Translations under genes and position numbers: made by a program
The notes under the pieces: model-generated
Databases searched by the model: none
What the model saw: the letters and a program-made list of their open reading frames with translations, nothing else
What the model was told of the DNA's origin: nothing
NCBI GenBank assembly: GCA_035604455.1
Contig: DATNIM010000042.1
Span: 1-64,000 of the forward strand
Reading direction: 5' to 3'
Source of the DNA: AG25 sp035604455
Lineage (GTDB): Bacteria > Gemmatimonadota > Gemmatimonadetes > Gemmatimonadales > GWC2-71-9
DNA length: 64,000 nt
Part shown: one piece after another, positions 16,382 through 23,677 of the stretch
Layout: the number at the start of each line of letters is the position of its first letter
Position numbering within the stretch: position 1 is the stretch's first letter

Positions 16382-16888
16382 ATGACCCGCAGCGATTTCC
16401 GGATCTCCGTGAGCAAGGATTATCTCGTCTTCTCCTCGGCGCACTTCATCACGTTGCCTGGAGACCGCTGCGAGCCGCTCCACGGGCACAATTACCGCAC
16501 GCGGGTCGCCGTCGAAGGGGGCCTCGAGCCGGAGGCGCATTACGTGTTCGATTTCAGCGAACTCAAGCAGCTGATGAAGCGGCTGACCGACGAGATCGAC
16601 CACAAGGTGCTCCTGCCGCTCGAGAACCCGAAACTCGTGATCGAGCAGCGCGGCGACCGGGTTGCCGTCGCCCACGACGGCGTTCCTCGCTACGAGTTCC
16701 CGCGGCGGGAGTGCGCGCTCCTGCCCATTCCGAACACGACCGTCGAAATGCTTGCCCGCTATCTCGCCCAGCGCGCCCGGGCGGAGCTAGAGCGCTCGGG
16801 GGAGCGGGGGTTGCGGCTGCGCACGCTCGAAGTCGAGGTGGAAGAGAACTTCGGCCAGTCGGCCACCTACCGCGCGGCGTTCGACTGA
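16382..16888 (+). CDS. 6-pyruvoyl-tetrahydropterin synthase / QueD family protein
   Basis: This 168-residue T-fold enzyme acts on 7,8-dihydroneopterin triphosphate. Zinc ligands H21 (SSAHF), H34 and H36 (CEPLHGHNY) are visible; C30 is four residues before H34, the spacing of QueD-type (CxxxHGH) enzymes. A roughly 35-residue insertion (residues 85-120) is longer than in E. coli QueD. It could make 6-carboxytetrahydropterin for queuosine/deazapurines or a 6-pyruvoyl pterin. The two genes that follow (an SDR and pterin carbinolamine dehydratase) favour a pterin-cofactor role. GAGGGGG precedes the ATG. Confidence 0.85.
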   Translation: MTRSDFRISVSKDYLVFSSAHFITLPGDRCEPLHGHNYRTRVAVEGGLEPEAHYVFDFSELKQLMKRLTDEIDHKVLLPLENPKLVIEQRGDRVAVAHDGVPRYEFPRRECALLPIPNTTVEMLARYLAQRARAELERSGERGLRLRTLEVEVEENFGQSATYRAAFD

Positions 16889-16915
16889 CCGCGTCGCCAG
16901 GGTAGCAGCAGCTCC

Positions 16916-17740
16916 GTGGACCACGACCCGAGCGATCGCGCCCCGATGGGGGCGACCCTCGACGAGCCCCGGGCCATCGCGCTCTCGCTCGCGGGGCGGG
17001 TGGTGCTAGTGACCGGCGCGGGCAGCGGCATCGGCCGCGCTATCGCGCTCGCGTGCGCCGAGGCCGGCGCCGACCTCGGGGTCTCCTACCACGCCAACCA
17101 GAGCGGCGCCGAAGCGACGGCCGCCGCCGTCCGGGCGCTCGGCCGCCGCGCGGAGCTCCTGCCCGCAGACGTCACCACGTCGGCGGATATCGACAAGCTC
17201 GCCCAGGCCCTGCAGGCTCGGTTCGAGCGCGTGGACGTGTGGATCAACAATGCAGGCGCGGATGTGCTAACCGGACCCACGCGGGACCTCGACTGGGGGG
17301 CCAAACTCGAGCGGCTCCTCGCCACCGACCTCCGCGGCACGGTGCTCGCCTCCTGGGCCGCGGTCGAGGTCATGCGCGCGCAGCCCGGGGGCGGGACGAT
17401 TCTCAACATGGCATGGGATCACGTAGTCGGCGGGGCGACGAGCGGGCAGTACTCGGAGATCTTCTCCGCGGCGAAGGGCGGCGTCTACAGCTTCAGCCGG
17501 GCGCTCGCGCGTCGGGTGGCGCCGCACATCCGCGTCAACGTGCTCGGCCCGGGCTGGATCGAGACGACCTGGGGGGCGGGCCTCGACGCGACACGAAAGG
17601 ATGCAATCGCCGAGGCGATCCCGCTCAAGCGCTGGGGGACGCCGGCCGACGTGGCGTACGCGGCGGTGTTCCTCGTGTCTGATCTTGCGCACTACATCAC
17701 GGGACAGATGCTCGCTGTGAACGGTGGCGCCGTCATCTAG
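16916..17740 (+). CDS. SDR-family protein lacking the catalytic tyrosine
   Basis: This 274-residue Rossmann-fold protein has the NAD(P)-binding VTGAGSGIGRAIALA (residues 30-45) and the structural NNAG (residue 112). The active-site region reads SEIFSAAKGG, so the usual YxxxK is FxxxK (Phe encoded by TTC), and the catalytic Ser position in ILNMAWDH is also changed. A classical hydride transfer mechanism would therefore be impaired. In a pterin setting a sepiapterin- or dihydropteridine-reductase-like role would be expected, so this is either a divergent reductase or a non-catalytic relative. The GTG start has weak support; it sits 24 bases before the dehydratase gene. Confidence 0.85.
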   Translation: MDHDPSDRAPMGATLDEPRAIALSLAGRVVLVTGAGSGIGRAIALACAEAGADLGVSYHANQSGAEATAAAVRALGRRAELLPADVTTSADIDKLAQALQARFERVDVWINNAGADVLTGPTRDLDWGAKLERLLATDLRGTVLASWAAVEVMRAQPGGGTILNMAWDHVVGGATSGQYSEIFSAAKGGVYSFSRALARRVAPHIRVNVLGPGWIETTWGAGLDATRKDAIAEAIPLKRWGTPADVAYAAVFLVSDLAHYITGQMLAVNGGAVI

Positions 17741-17763
17741 CGACTGGAGAGGACCGAGGGTCG

Positions 17764-18120
17764 ATGGACAAGGAACAGGCGTACACGAATGCCGAGACGG
17801 CGCGTGCCCTTACGGCACTGCCCGGGTGGCGCGACGAAGCAGGCTGGCTCGTCCGCACGTTTGAAACGGATGGGTGGCCCACGACGTTGATGCTCGTCAA
17901 CGCCATCGGCTATGTGGCCGAAGCGGCCGATCACCACCCCGACCTGGCCGTGAGCTGGGGTAAGGTGACCGTGAAGCTACAGACCCACACCGCGGGCGGC
18001 GTCACGGCGAACGACGTCGAGCTCGCCCGCGCCATCGACGCGGCCGCACTGTGGCGCCCGTCCGGGGGCGCCCTGCGCGGCACCGCGCGGAAGTTCGTGC
18101 GGCCCGGGGAGAGTAAGTGA
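17764..18120 (+). CDS. phhB: pterin-4-alpha-carbinolamine dehydratase
   Basis: The 118-residue protein matches the PCD/DCoH family, with the catalytic histidines in EAADHHPDLAVSWGKV (about residues 57-72) and the conserved GWxxx start (LPGWRDEAGWLVRTF). It dehydrates 4a-hydroxytetrahydrobiopterin made by aromatic amino acid hydroxylases, closing a cofactor recycling loop. The symbol assumes the bacterial name. A good GGAGAGG site precedes the ATG; its TGA overlaps the GTG of the PQQ dehydrogenase. No hydroxylase gene is in view. Confidence 0.9.
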   Translation: MDKEQAYTNAETARALTALPGWRDEAGWLVRTFETDGWPTTLMLVNAIGYVAEAADHHPDLAVSWGKVTVKLQTHTAGGVTANDVELARAIDAAALWRPSGGALRGTARKFVRPGESK

Positions 18121-19844
18121 GCCATCCCCTGCGGGCCTCGGTCGTTGGTGCGCTCCACATCCTCGGTGCGACGGTCCTCGCGGCGCAGGGGGCCCCGACG
18201 CCCTGGGGTGCTTGGGCCGCGCTCGGGAGAACCCCGGACCTTCAGCGCTACAGTCCCCTCACCGAGATCACACGCGCGAACGTCAAGAACCTGTCGGTCG
18301 CCTTCAATTTCTCGACCGGCGTCCTCGGGCCGCACGACGGGAATCCGCTCGTGGTGAACGATGTCATGTACGTCCACACGCCCGCTCCGAACCGCGTCTA
18401 CGCCCTCGATCTCGCCCGTCCAGGAGCGCCGACCCGGTGGACGTACGCACCGGCTGACCCGCCGTCGGGCCCCGGCACGACGTTGGGCCTCGCCTACCAT
18501 CCAAGCGGGAAGCTCTTCCTCGCGCTCGCGTCTGGCGCGCTCGTCGCCTTGGATGCGAAGACGGGGACGGTGGTGTGGCGCATCCAGCCCGATTCAGGCC
18601 CCGGCGCCCTCGCGCCACGGACGCCGTTCGTGGTCAAAGACGTCGTCCTGCTCGGCGCAGGCGGCGCTGGGGTACGCGGCCGGGTTTCGGCCTATGACGT
18701 CGCGACCGGCGCCGAGCGCTGGCGCGCCTACAGCACCGGGCCCGACAGCGAGGTGCGGCTCACGCCGCCCGCCAAGGCGCTCTACCCCTCGATGCAGGGA
18801 GCGAATCTGGGCGCGAGTACCTGGGGCGCCCAGTCTGGCGCGGGGGGCGCCGCCACCGGCTGGTACGCCTACGATCCCCAGCTCGACCTCGTCTACTACG
18901 GCTCCGGCCGTCCCGCCCCGGCGAACGCCGACGTGCGCCCGGGCGACAACAAGTGGTCGATGACGATCTGGGCCCGCCACCCGGACGACGGGCGCGTGGC
19001 CTGGGTCTATCAAACGACTCCGCACGACGAGTGGGGCTACGACGGGCTGAACGAAATGATTTTGGTCGACATCCTCGTGAGCGGGGAGCCGGTCAAGGCG
19101 CTCGTGCATTTCGACGAGAACGGGTTCGCCTACACCCTCGATCGGCGGACGGGCAAGGTGCTCCTCGCCGAGCCCTATGGGCAGGTGACCTGGGCCTCGC
19201 GCATCGACCTTGCCACCGGACTGCCGGCCGTGAACCCGGCGTTCGCCACGAGCGCCACCCAAACGACGCAGGGGGTCTGTCCCGCGGCGATCGGGCTCAA
19301 GACGCTCGCGCCCGCGGCGTACTCGCCGCAGACCGGGTGGTTCTACGTCCCGACCGTGAACGCCTGCATGGACTACCACGGCCCCGAGGCGGCGCGTGAC
19401 GGACCGCTCGTCGGCGGCGTGGTCTCGATGTACCCCGGCCTCGGCGGCTACCGCGGTCGCTTGATCGCCTGGGACGCGACCGCAGGGAAGGTGAAGTGGG
19501 TCGTGACCGAGCCGCTCCCGCTCGGCGGAGGCGCGCTCACCACGGCCGGCGGACTGATCTTCTACGGAACGCTAGACGGTTGGCTCAAGGCCTTGGACCA
19601 GCATTCGGGGGCGGAGCTCTGGCGGTTCAAGACGGCGGCGGGGATCGTCGGCAGCCCGATCAGCTATCTCGGCCCTGACGGCCGTCAGTACGTGGCGATT
19701 CTCTCCGGGGTCACCCCGACCGGCGCGGTGCAGGACTCAAACGCCACGCTCGCCGCGGTCGCGACCGGCGGAGGCCCGACCAACGCGGGCGGGATTCTTA
19801 CCGTCTTCGCCCTGCCCGCACCGCCCAGTCCCCCGCCGCACTAG
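18117..19844 (+). CDS. PQQ-dependent alcohol dehydrogenase-like protein
   Basis: This 575-residue secreted protein has a signal peptide (first 25 residues) and an eight-bladed quinoprotein propeller with repeated W-motifs (YALDLARPG, VALDAKTGTVVW, AYDVATGAERW, WDATAGKVKW, ALDQHSGAELW). It carries the family text NKWSMTIWARHPDDG and HDEW. The segment after HDEW reads GYDGLNE, where methanol/ethanol dehydrogenases have DY(A/D)G, so the usual catalytic Asp is Gly. No adjacent Cys-Cys pair is present. There is no haem motif. It may be active with another base or be a divergent quinoprotein. It overlaps phhB by four bases. Confidence 0.85.
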   Translation: MSHPLRASVVGALHILGATVLAAQGAPTPWGAWAALGRTPDLQRYSPLTEITRANVKNLSVAFNFSTGVLGPHDGNPLVVNDVMYVHTPAPNRVYALDLARPGAPTRWTYAPADPPSGPGTTLGLAYHPSGKLFLALASGALVALDAKTGTVVWRIQPDSGPGALAPRTPFVVKDVVLLGAGGAGVRGRVSAYDVATGAERWRAYSTGPDSEVRLTPPAKALYPSMQGANLGASTWGAQSGAGGAATGWYAYDPQLDLVYYGSGRPAPANADVRPGDNKWSMTIWARHPDDGRVAWVYQTTPHDEWGYDGLNEMILVDILVSGEPVKALVHFDENGFAYTLDRRTGKVLLAEPYGQVTWASRIDLATGLPAVNPAFATSATQTTQGVCPAAIGLKTLAPAAYSPQTGWFYVPTVNACMDYHGPEAARDGPLVGGVVSMYPGLGGYRGRLIAWDATAGKVKWVVTEPLPLGGGALTTAGGLIFYGTLDGWLKALDQHSGAELWRFKTAAGIVGSPISYLGPDGRQYVAILSGVTPTGAVQDSNATLAAVATGGGPTNAGGILTVFALPAPPSPPPH

Positions 19845-19847
19845 GCC

Positions 19848-21173
19848 CTACTTCCCGACGCAGAAGCTCGCGAAGACGCGGTCGAGCACGTCGTCCGGGG
19901 TGACCGTGCCGACCAACTCGTCGAGCGCGTCGACCGCGGCCCGCAGATGCGTGGCCGCGGCCACCGCTTCGACGCCGCCGTCCCGGGCGTCGCGGAACGC
20001 GTCCACCTCCGCTAATGCGTGGCCCAGCGCGAGGCGGTGGCGGGCACGCGTCACCAGGGGCTCGTCGCCCGCGGCGAGGAGCCGCCCGAACGCCAGTTCC
20101 GCCAGTCGGCGTCGCAGCGTGTCGAGACCCGCGCCCGTCACGACCGAGACGGCGATCGAGTCGGTCGAGCGTCCCTGATGCAGGTCAGCCTTGGTCTCGA
20201 CCGAGAGCACCGGTGCCTCAAGACCCGCGAGGAAGTCCGCGCGGCCGGGAGCGGCGGCAGCCTCTTCGCAGTACAGGATCAGGTCCGCGGCGGCGAGGTA
20301 GCGGTGTGACACTTCGATGCCCAGCCGCTCCACCCGGTCCGCGCCGTCCCGCAACCCGGCCGTGTCGACCAAGCGGAACGGAAAGCCCGCAATCGTCGCG
20401 AGCCCCTCGATCGCATCACGGGTCGTCCCCGGGACGTCGGTCACGATCGCGCGCTCGGTACCGAGGAGCGCGTTGAAGAGGGACGACTTGCCGGCGTTCG
20501 GCGGCCCCGCGATCACGACGAGAGCCCCGGCCCGCAGGCGCTCGCCCTCGGGGGCCGTGGCCAGCAGCGTCGCCAGGTGTGTCCGAAGCGCCCGGGTGGC
20601 CTCCCCGACGCGCTCCGGCGGCACGGGTCCGTCGTCCTCGTCTGGGAAGTCGATGTCGTAGGCGAGCAGCGCCTCGAGGTCGAGCACCGCCGCACGGAGC
20701 GCGCCCAGCCGCTCGGAGAGCCCGCGATCGAGCTGCCGCAGGGCCTGCCGTCGCTGCGCCGGCGACCCCGCCTCGATCAGGTCCCCGATCGCCTCCGCTT
20801 GGAGCAGATCGAGCTTCCCGTTGAGGACAGCTCGGCGCGTGAATTCGCCCGGGAGCGCCGCCCGGGCGCCCGCGCCGACGAACGCCACGACGGCGTCCGC
20901 CGGGACGACGAGCCCCCCATGGGTGAACACTTCGACCATGTCCTCGCCCGTGAACGAATGCGGCCGAGCGTAGCGCGCGACGAGCGGCTCGTCGATCAGC
21001 TCGCGGGTCGCGGGGTGTCGGAGCGCCGCGCGCCGCAGCGTGCGCGGCGCCTCAGGCCAAGGCTCGACGCACCGTCCGGCCACGGTGAACACCCCGGCCC
21101 CGGACAAACGAATGATGGCAAGCGCCGCGCGACCGGGTGGCGTGGCCAACGCCACGATCGGGTCGCTCAGCAT
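19848..21173 (-). CDS. mnmE: tRNA modification GTPase MnmE
   Basis: With MnmG it forms cmnm5U at the tRNA wobble U34. The 441-residue protein has the N-terminal folate-binding domain, helical segments and an inserted G-domain: GPPNAGKSS (Walker A, including the K+-coordinating Asn), DVPGTTRD switch, DTAG and TKAD, and the C-terminal catalytic FCVGK (family FC[IV]GK). It is the last gene of the rpmH-rnpA-yidD-yidC-mnmE run. It ends three bases from the end of the convergent PQQ gene, with no visible terminator between. Its partner mnmG is at the right edge of the window. Confidence 0.97.
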   Translation of the reverse strand: MLSDPIVALATPPGRAALAIIRLSGAGVFTVAGRCVEPWPEAPRTLRRAALRHPATRELIDEPLVARYARPHSFTGEDMVEVFTHGGLVVPADAVVAFVGAGARAALPGEFTRRAVLNGKLDLLQAEAIGDLIEAGSPAQRRQALRQLDRGLSERLGALRAAVLDLEALLAYDIDFPDEDDGPVPPERVGEATRALRTHLATLLATAPEGERLRAGALVVIAGPPNAGKSSLFNALLGTERAIVTDVPGTTRDAIEGLATIAGFPFRLVDTAGLRDGADRVERLGIEVSHRYLAAADLILYCEEAAAAPGRADFLAGLEAPVLSVETKADLHQGRSTDSIAVSVVTGAGLDTLRRRLAELAFGRLLAAGDEPLVTRARHRLALGHALAEVDAFRDARDGGVEAVAAATHLRAAVDALDELVGTVTPDDVLDRVFASFCVGK

Positions 21174-21185
21174 GGACCCGTGGCC

Positions 21186-22823
21186 TCAGCCGGACGAGGG
21201 TCGGCCTGTCTGACGGCGACGGCGCTGGGCCAGCCCGTACTGCTGGGGGATGCTGAAGAGATTCGAGACCGCGTAATAGAGGTTGAGCCCGGATGCGAAG
21301 CGCATGAACAGGATGGTCATGAACACGGGCATCACGTAGAGCATCGTCGCGGCCTGGGGATTGGGCGGCATACCCATCTGGCCCACCTTCGACAGGACGA
21401 ACATCGACAGCCCCATCACGATGGGGATGATGAAGTAGGGATCCGAGCGCGACAGGTCGGGGAGCCACAGGAAGGGCACACCCCGGAATTCGATCGTGTT
21501 CGCGAACACAAAGAACAGCGCGAACAGCACGGGCATCGGGAGAACCATCGGGAGGCATCCCCCGAACGGGTTCACCTGGTGCTCGCGGTAGATCTTCAGC
21601 ATCTCGCGCTGCAGCCGGTCGGGCTCGTTCTTGTAGCGATCTTGGACGGACTTGATGAGCGGGCCGACCGCCTGCATCCGCAGACTCGACTCCATGGCGC
21701 GCTGGTTCAGGGGCCACAGCAGCAGGCGCACGAGGACGCCGAAGATGATCAGCACCCAACCGTAGGCGAGGTGCAGCTTCTCGTGCATCCAGAGCAGCAC
21801 GTTCACGACGAACGCCGACACCGGCTGGATGATCGGCCGCAAGAACCCGCCGTAGGGATTGGCGTCGTCCAGCCCATGGCCGATCCGCACGAGCCGCCGG
21901 TATTCGAGCGGGCCCGCGTAGACTGAGAAGTTGAACTCGCCCGTGGGTGCCACGGCGAGCGTGGCCGACACCGCGGCGCGGGAGGCCAACCGGCCTGTAC
22001 GAGGTCCACCCACGGCGATGCTGCCGGCGAACTGGGCCTCGCCCGAGTCAATGGCGAGGGCGCCGATCAGGAAGTATTTCGACTTTATCCCGACCCACTC
22101 GAACGGACCGTCCAGGACTTTTTGCTCGCCCGGCTTGAGCGAGGCGAACGCCGTGCTCTGCGTGCGCGCGGCTTTGGTCACCACCGCGTAGTGGCGGAAG
22201 TCGTCGACCGAGTCGGCTTCCACCGACCGCACGCCGTCCCCGAGACCCAGCACGAGCACTGCGCCGGTCGGGCCGAGCCCGCCCACGTGACCGTGAACGC
22301 GGAAGCGGTAGTCCTCGGGCGAGAACGCGTAGGTGAGCCGGATATCAGTGCCAGCGCGCTGGGCGACGAGCACGAGCGCCGTGTCTCGGGTGACCGAAAG
22401 CGCCTGTGTGCTCGGCGTGAAGGAGAGGTCAGCAAGGGCGAGCGTGTCACTGCCCACGGCGAGCCGGGCGCTGAGGAGCGGCCGGTCTGCCGGCACGAGC
22501 TCAACGGGCACCCGCTTGTCCGACGGCGCAAAGGACTGAAAATCAAGGAGTTCCGCGCTCACGAGCGCTCCGCCCCGCGTGCTGAACCCGAAGCGGTAGT
22601 GGGCTGACTCCACCCACACGGTCTCGGCCGCGGCGAGCGTCGGTGGCGGTGCGGGCGCGAGCGCGAGCGGCCCGGGCGGTGTGGCGGCCGAGGGCGCGGG
22701 GAGGGCCGCGCTAGCTCGAGCCGGAATCTTCGGGGCCACGGGCCGCTTCGGCGGAAACAAGATGCTCGGTACGATCGCCACGATCAGCATGAGCACGATC
22801 GCGAGGATGACGCGTCGATCCAC
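21186..22823 (-). CDS. yidC: membrane protein insertase YidC
   Basis: The 545-residue protein has a first TM segment (VILAIVLMLIVAIVPSILF), a large periplasmic beta-domain (residues 40-340) and the Oxa1-type core with five further TM helices (for example WVLIIFGVLVRLLLWPLN and MSALF-like segments, residues 355-530). The core has the cytoplasmic hairpin QDRYKNEPDRLQREMLKIYREHQ (split at residues 395-420) and NPFGGCLPMVLPMPVLFALF. It inserts proteins in the inner membrane with or without SecYEG. It sits nine bases downstream of yidD and 12 upstream of mnmE. Confidence 0.97.
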   Translation of the reverse strand: MDRRVILAIVLMLIVAIVPSILFPPKRPVAPKIPARASAALPAPSAATPPGPLALAPAPPPTLAAAETVWVESAHYRFGFSTRGGALVSAELLDFQSFAPSDKRVPVELVPADRPLLSARLAVGSDTLALADLSFTPSTQALSVTRDTALVLVAQRAGTDIRLTYAFSPEDYRFRVHGHVGGLGPTGAVLVLGLGDGVRSVEADSVDDFRHYAVVTKAARTQSTAFASLKPGEQKVLDGPFEWVGIKSKYFLIGALAIDSGEAQFAGSIAVGGPRTGRLASRAAVSATLAVAPTGEFNFSVYAGPLEYRRLVRIGHGLDDANPYGGFLRPIIQPVSAFVVNVLLWMHEKLHLAYGWVLIIFGVLVRLLLWPLNQRAMESSLRMQAVGPLIKSVQDRYKNEPDRLQREMLKIYREHQVNPFGGCLPMVLPMPVLFALFFVFANTIEFRGVPFLWLPDLSRSDPYFIIPIVMGLSMFVLSKVGQMGMPPNPQAATMLYVMPVFMTILFMRFASGLNLYYAVSNLFSIPQQYGLAQRRRRQTGRPSSG

Positions 22824-22832
22824 TGATCAGCC

Positions 22833-23060
22833 TCAGGGCACGGGGTCGTAGCCGCCCGGCCGCAGCGGATGGCAGCGGGCGATCCGCTTCATCCCCAGCC
22901 AGGTCCCCTTCAGCGCCCCGTACCGCTCGACGGCCTCGAAGGTGTAGCGCGAGCAGGTGGGGATGAAGCGACACTGCGTGAACACAAGCGGCGCGAGCGT
23001 GAGTTGGTAGAGACGAATCGCTCCCAGGACGGCGCGGCGCGGCCACAGTGCGATGTTCAC
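22833..23060 (-). CDS. yidD: membrane protein insertion efficiency factor YidD
   Basis: This 75-residue protein contains the DUF37/YidD signature: LYQLTLAPL, CRFIPTCSRYTFEAVERYGALKG split by conserved Cys30 and Cys36, and KRIARCHPLRPGGYDPVP at the end. It assists YidC-dependent insertion at the inner membrane. A GTG start at 23060 overlaps the rnpA stop by four bases and gives the usual short N-terminus. Its place between rnpA and yidC is the classic order. Confidence 0.94.
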   Translation of the reverse strand: MNIALWPRRAVLGAIRLYQLTLAPLVFTQCRFIPTCSRYTFEAVERYGALKGTWLGMKRIARCHPLRPGGYDPVP

Positions 23061-23371
23061 GTGATCCGCGTCACGTTGCCCGCCAGTTCGGCGCGCAGTC
23101 CGGGAAACGATGCCGCATACGCGGACGGCTTCGTGCGAATGACCAGATCTACACTGGGCAGCCCGGCCAGAGCCTCGCGACGCACGAGCTCCCTCAATCG
23201 CCGACGGAGCCGGTTGCGGGCCACGGCTGTGAACTGGAAGCGGGGCACCACGACCGCGACACGGGGATGACCGGTGGGAGAGGGTCGCCAAGCGAATTCG
23301 AGGAGTCTGCCGCGCCACCGACGCCCTTCTTCCCAGCACGCGCCGATCGCCGACCCACGCGCGAGACGCAT
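23057..23371 (-). CDS. rnpA: ribonuclease P protein component
   Basis: The 104-residue basic protein carries the RNR motif (ARNRLRRRLRELVRR, about residues 52-66) and the preceding strand RVAVVVPR and VDLVIRTKPSA. It binds the catalytic RNA (found here at 29194-29573) to process tRNA 5' leaders. It is between rpmH and yidD as in most bacteria. The N-terminus lacks the canonical FxxvF helix text and looks divergent. Confidence 0.92.
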   Translation of the reverse strand: MRLARGSAIGACWEEGRRWRGRLLEFAWRPSPTGHPRVAVVVPRFQFTAVARNRLRRRLRELVRREALAGLPSVDLVIRTKPSAYAASFPGLRAELAGNVTRIT

Positions 23372-23387
23372 GCGGCGTGGTAGCCGC

Positions 23388-23555
23388 TCAGTCGTTAGCG
23401 GCCCCGTGCTTCGACGGCAGCCGGATCGCCAGTCGCTTGCGGCCCTTCTTGCGCCGCCGCGACAACACCGCGCGACCCCACACGTCCTTCATGCGCGCCC
23501 GAAATCCATGCTTGTTGATGCGGCGCCGATTGCGTGGGCGGTAGGTTGGACCCAT
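23388..23555 (-). CDS. rpmH: 50S ribosomal protein L34
   Basis: This 55-residue, Arg/Lys-rich protein reads TYRPRNRRRINKHGFRARM and VLSRRRKKGRKRLA, the L34 pattern. The ATG at 23555 with GAGGA upstream gives the normal N-terminus; longer reading upstream is spurious. An extra C-terminal extension, PSKHGAAND, is longer than in E. coli. The divergent promoter to dnaA lies immediately upstream. Confidence 0.95.
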   Translation of the reverse strand: MGPTYRPRNRRRINKHGFRARMKDVWGRAVLSRRRKKGRKRLAIRLPSKHGAAND

Positions 23556-23578
23556 TACGTCCTCGTCGTGAGGCGGGG

Positions 23579-23608
23579 AAACTACATTGCGCGAAGCGCG
23601 GCGGTCAA
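23579..23608 (-). promoter_or_regulatory. promoter of the rpmH operon
   Basis: On the minus strand TTGACC (23603-23608), an 18-base spacer and TAGTTT (23579-23584). The start point would lie about 17 bases before the rpmH ATG, leaving room for the GAGGA ribosome site. Confidence 0.65.
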
Positions 23609-23610
23609 GG

Positions 23611-23639
23611 TTGACTTTCCCACACGTGGATCGTACTTT
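23611..23639 (+). promoter_or_regulatory. dnaA promoter with overlapping DnaA-box-like site
   Basis: TTGACT (23611-23616), a 17-base spacer and TACTTT (23634-23639). A 9-mer TTTCCCACA (23616-23624, 7 of 9 to TTATCCACA) overlaps the -35 box, as expected for DnaA autorepression. It is back-to-back with the rpmH promoter, the two -35 boxes only two bases apart. Confidence 0.65.
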
Positions 23640-23677
23640 CGGGCCGCCCTGCGACACTCCCACCTCTTAGATCGTTA

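Noticed and set aside
16382..16888. Calling this gene queD with certainty
   Set aside because: The CxxxHGH spacing favours QueD but the SDR/PCD neighbours favour a biopterin-type role, so only the family is named.
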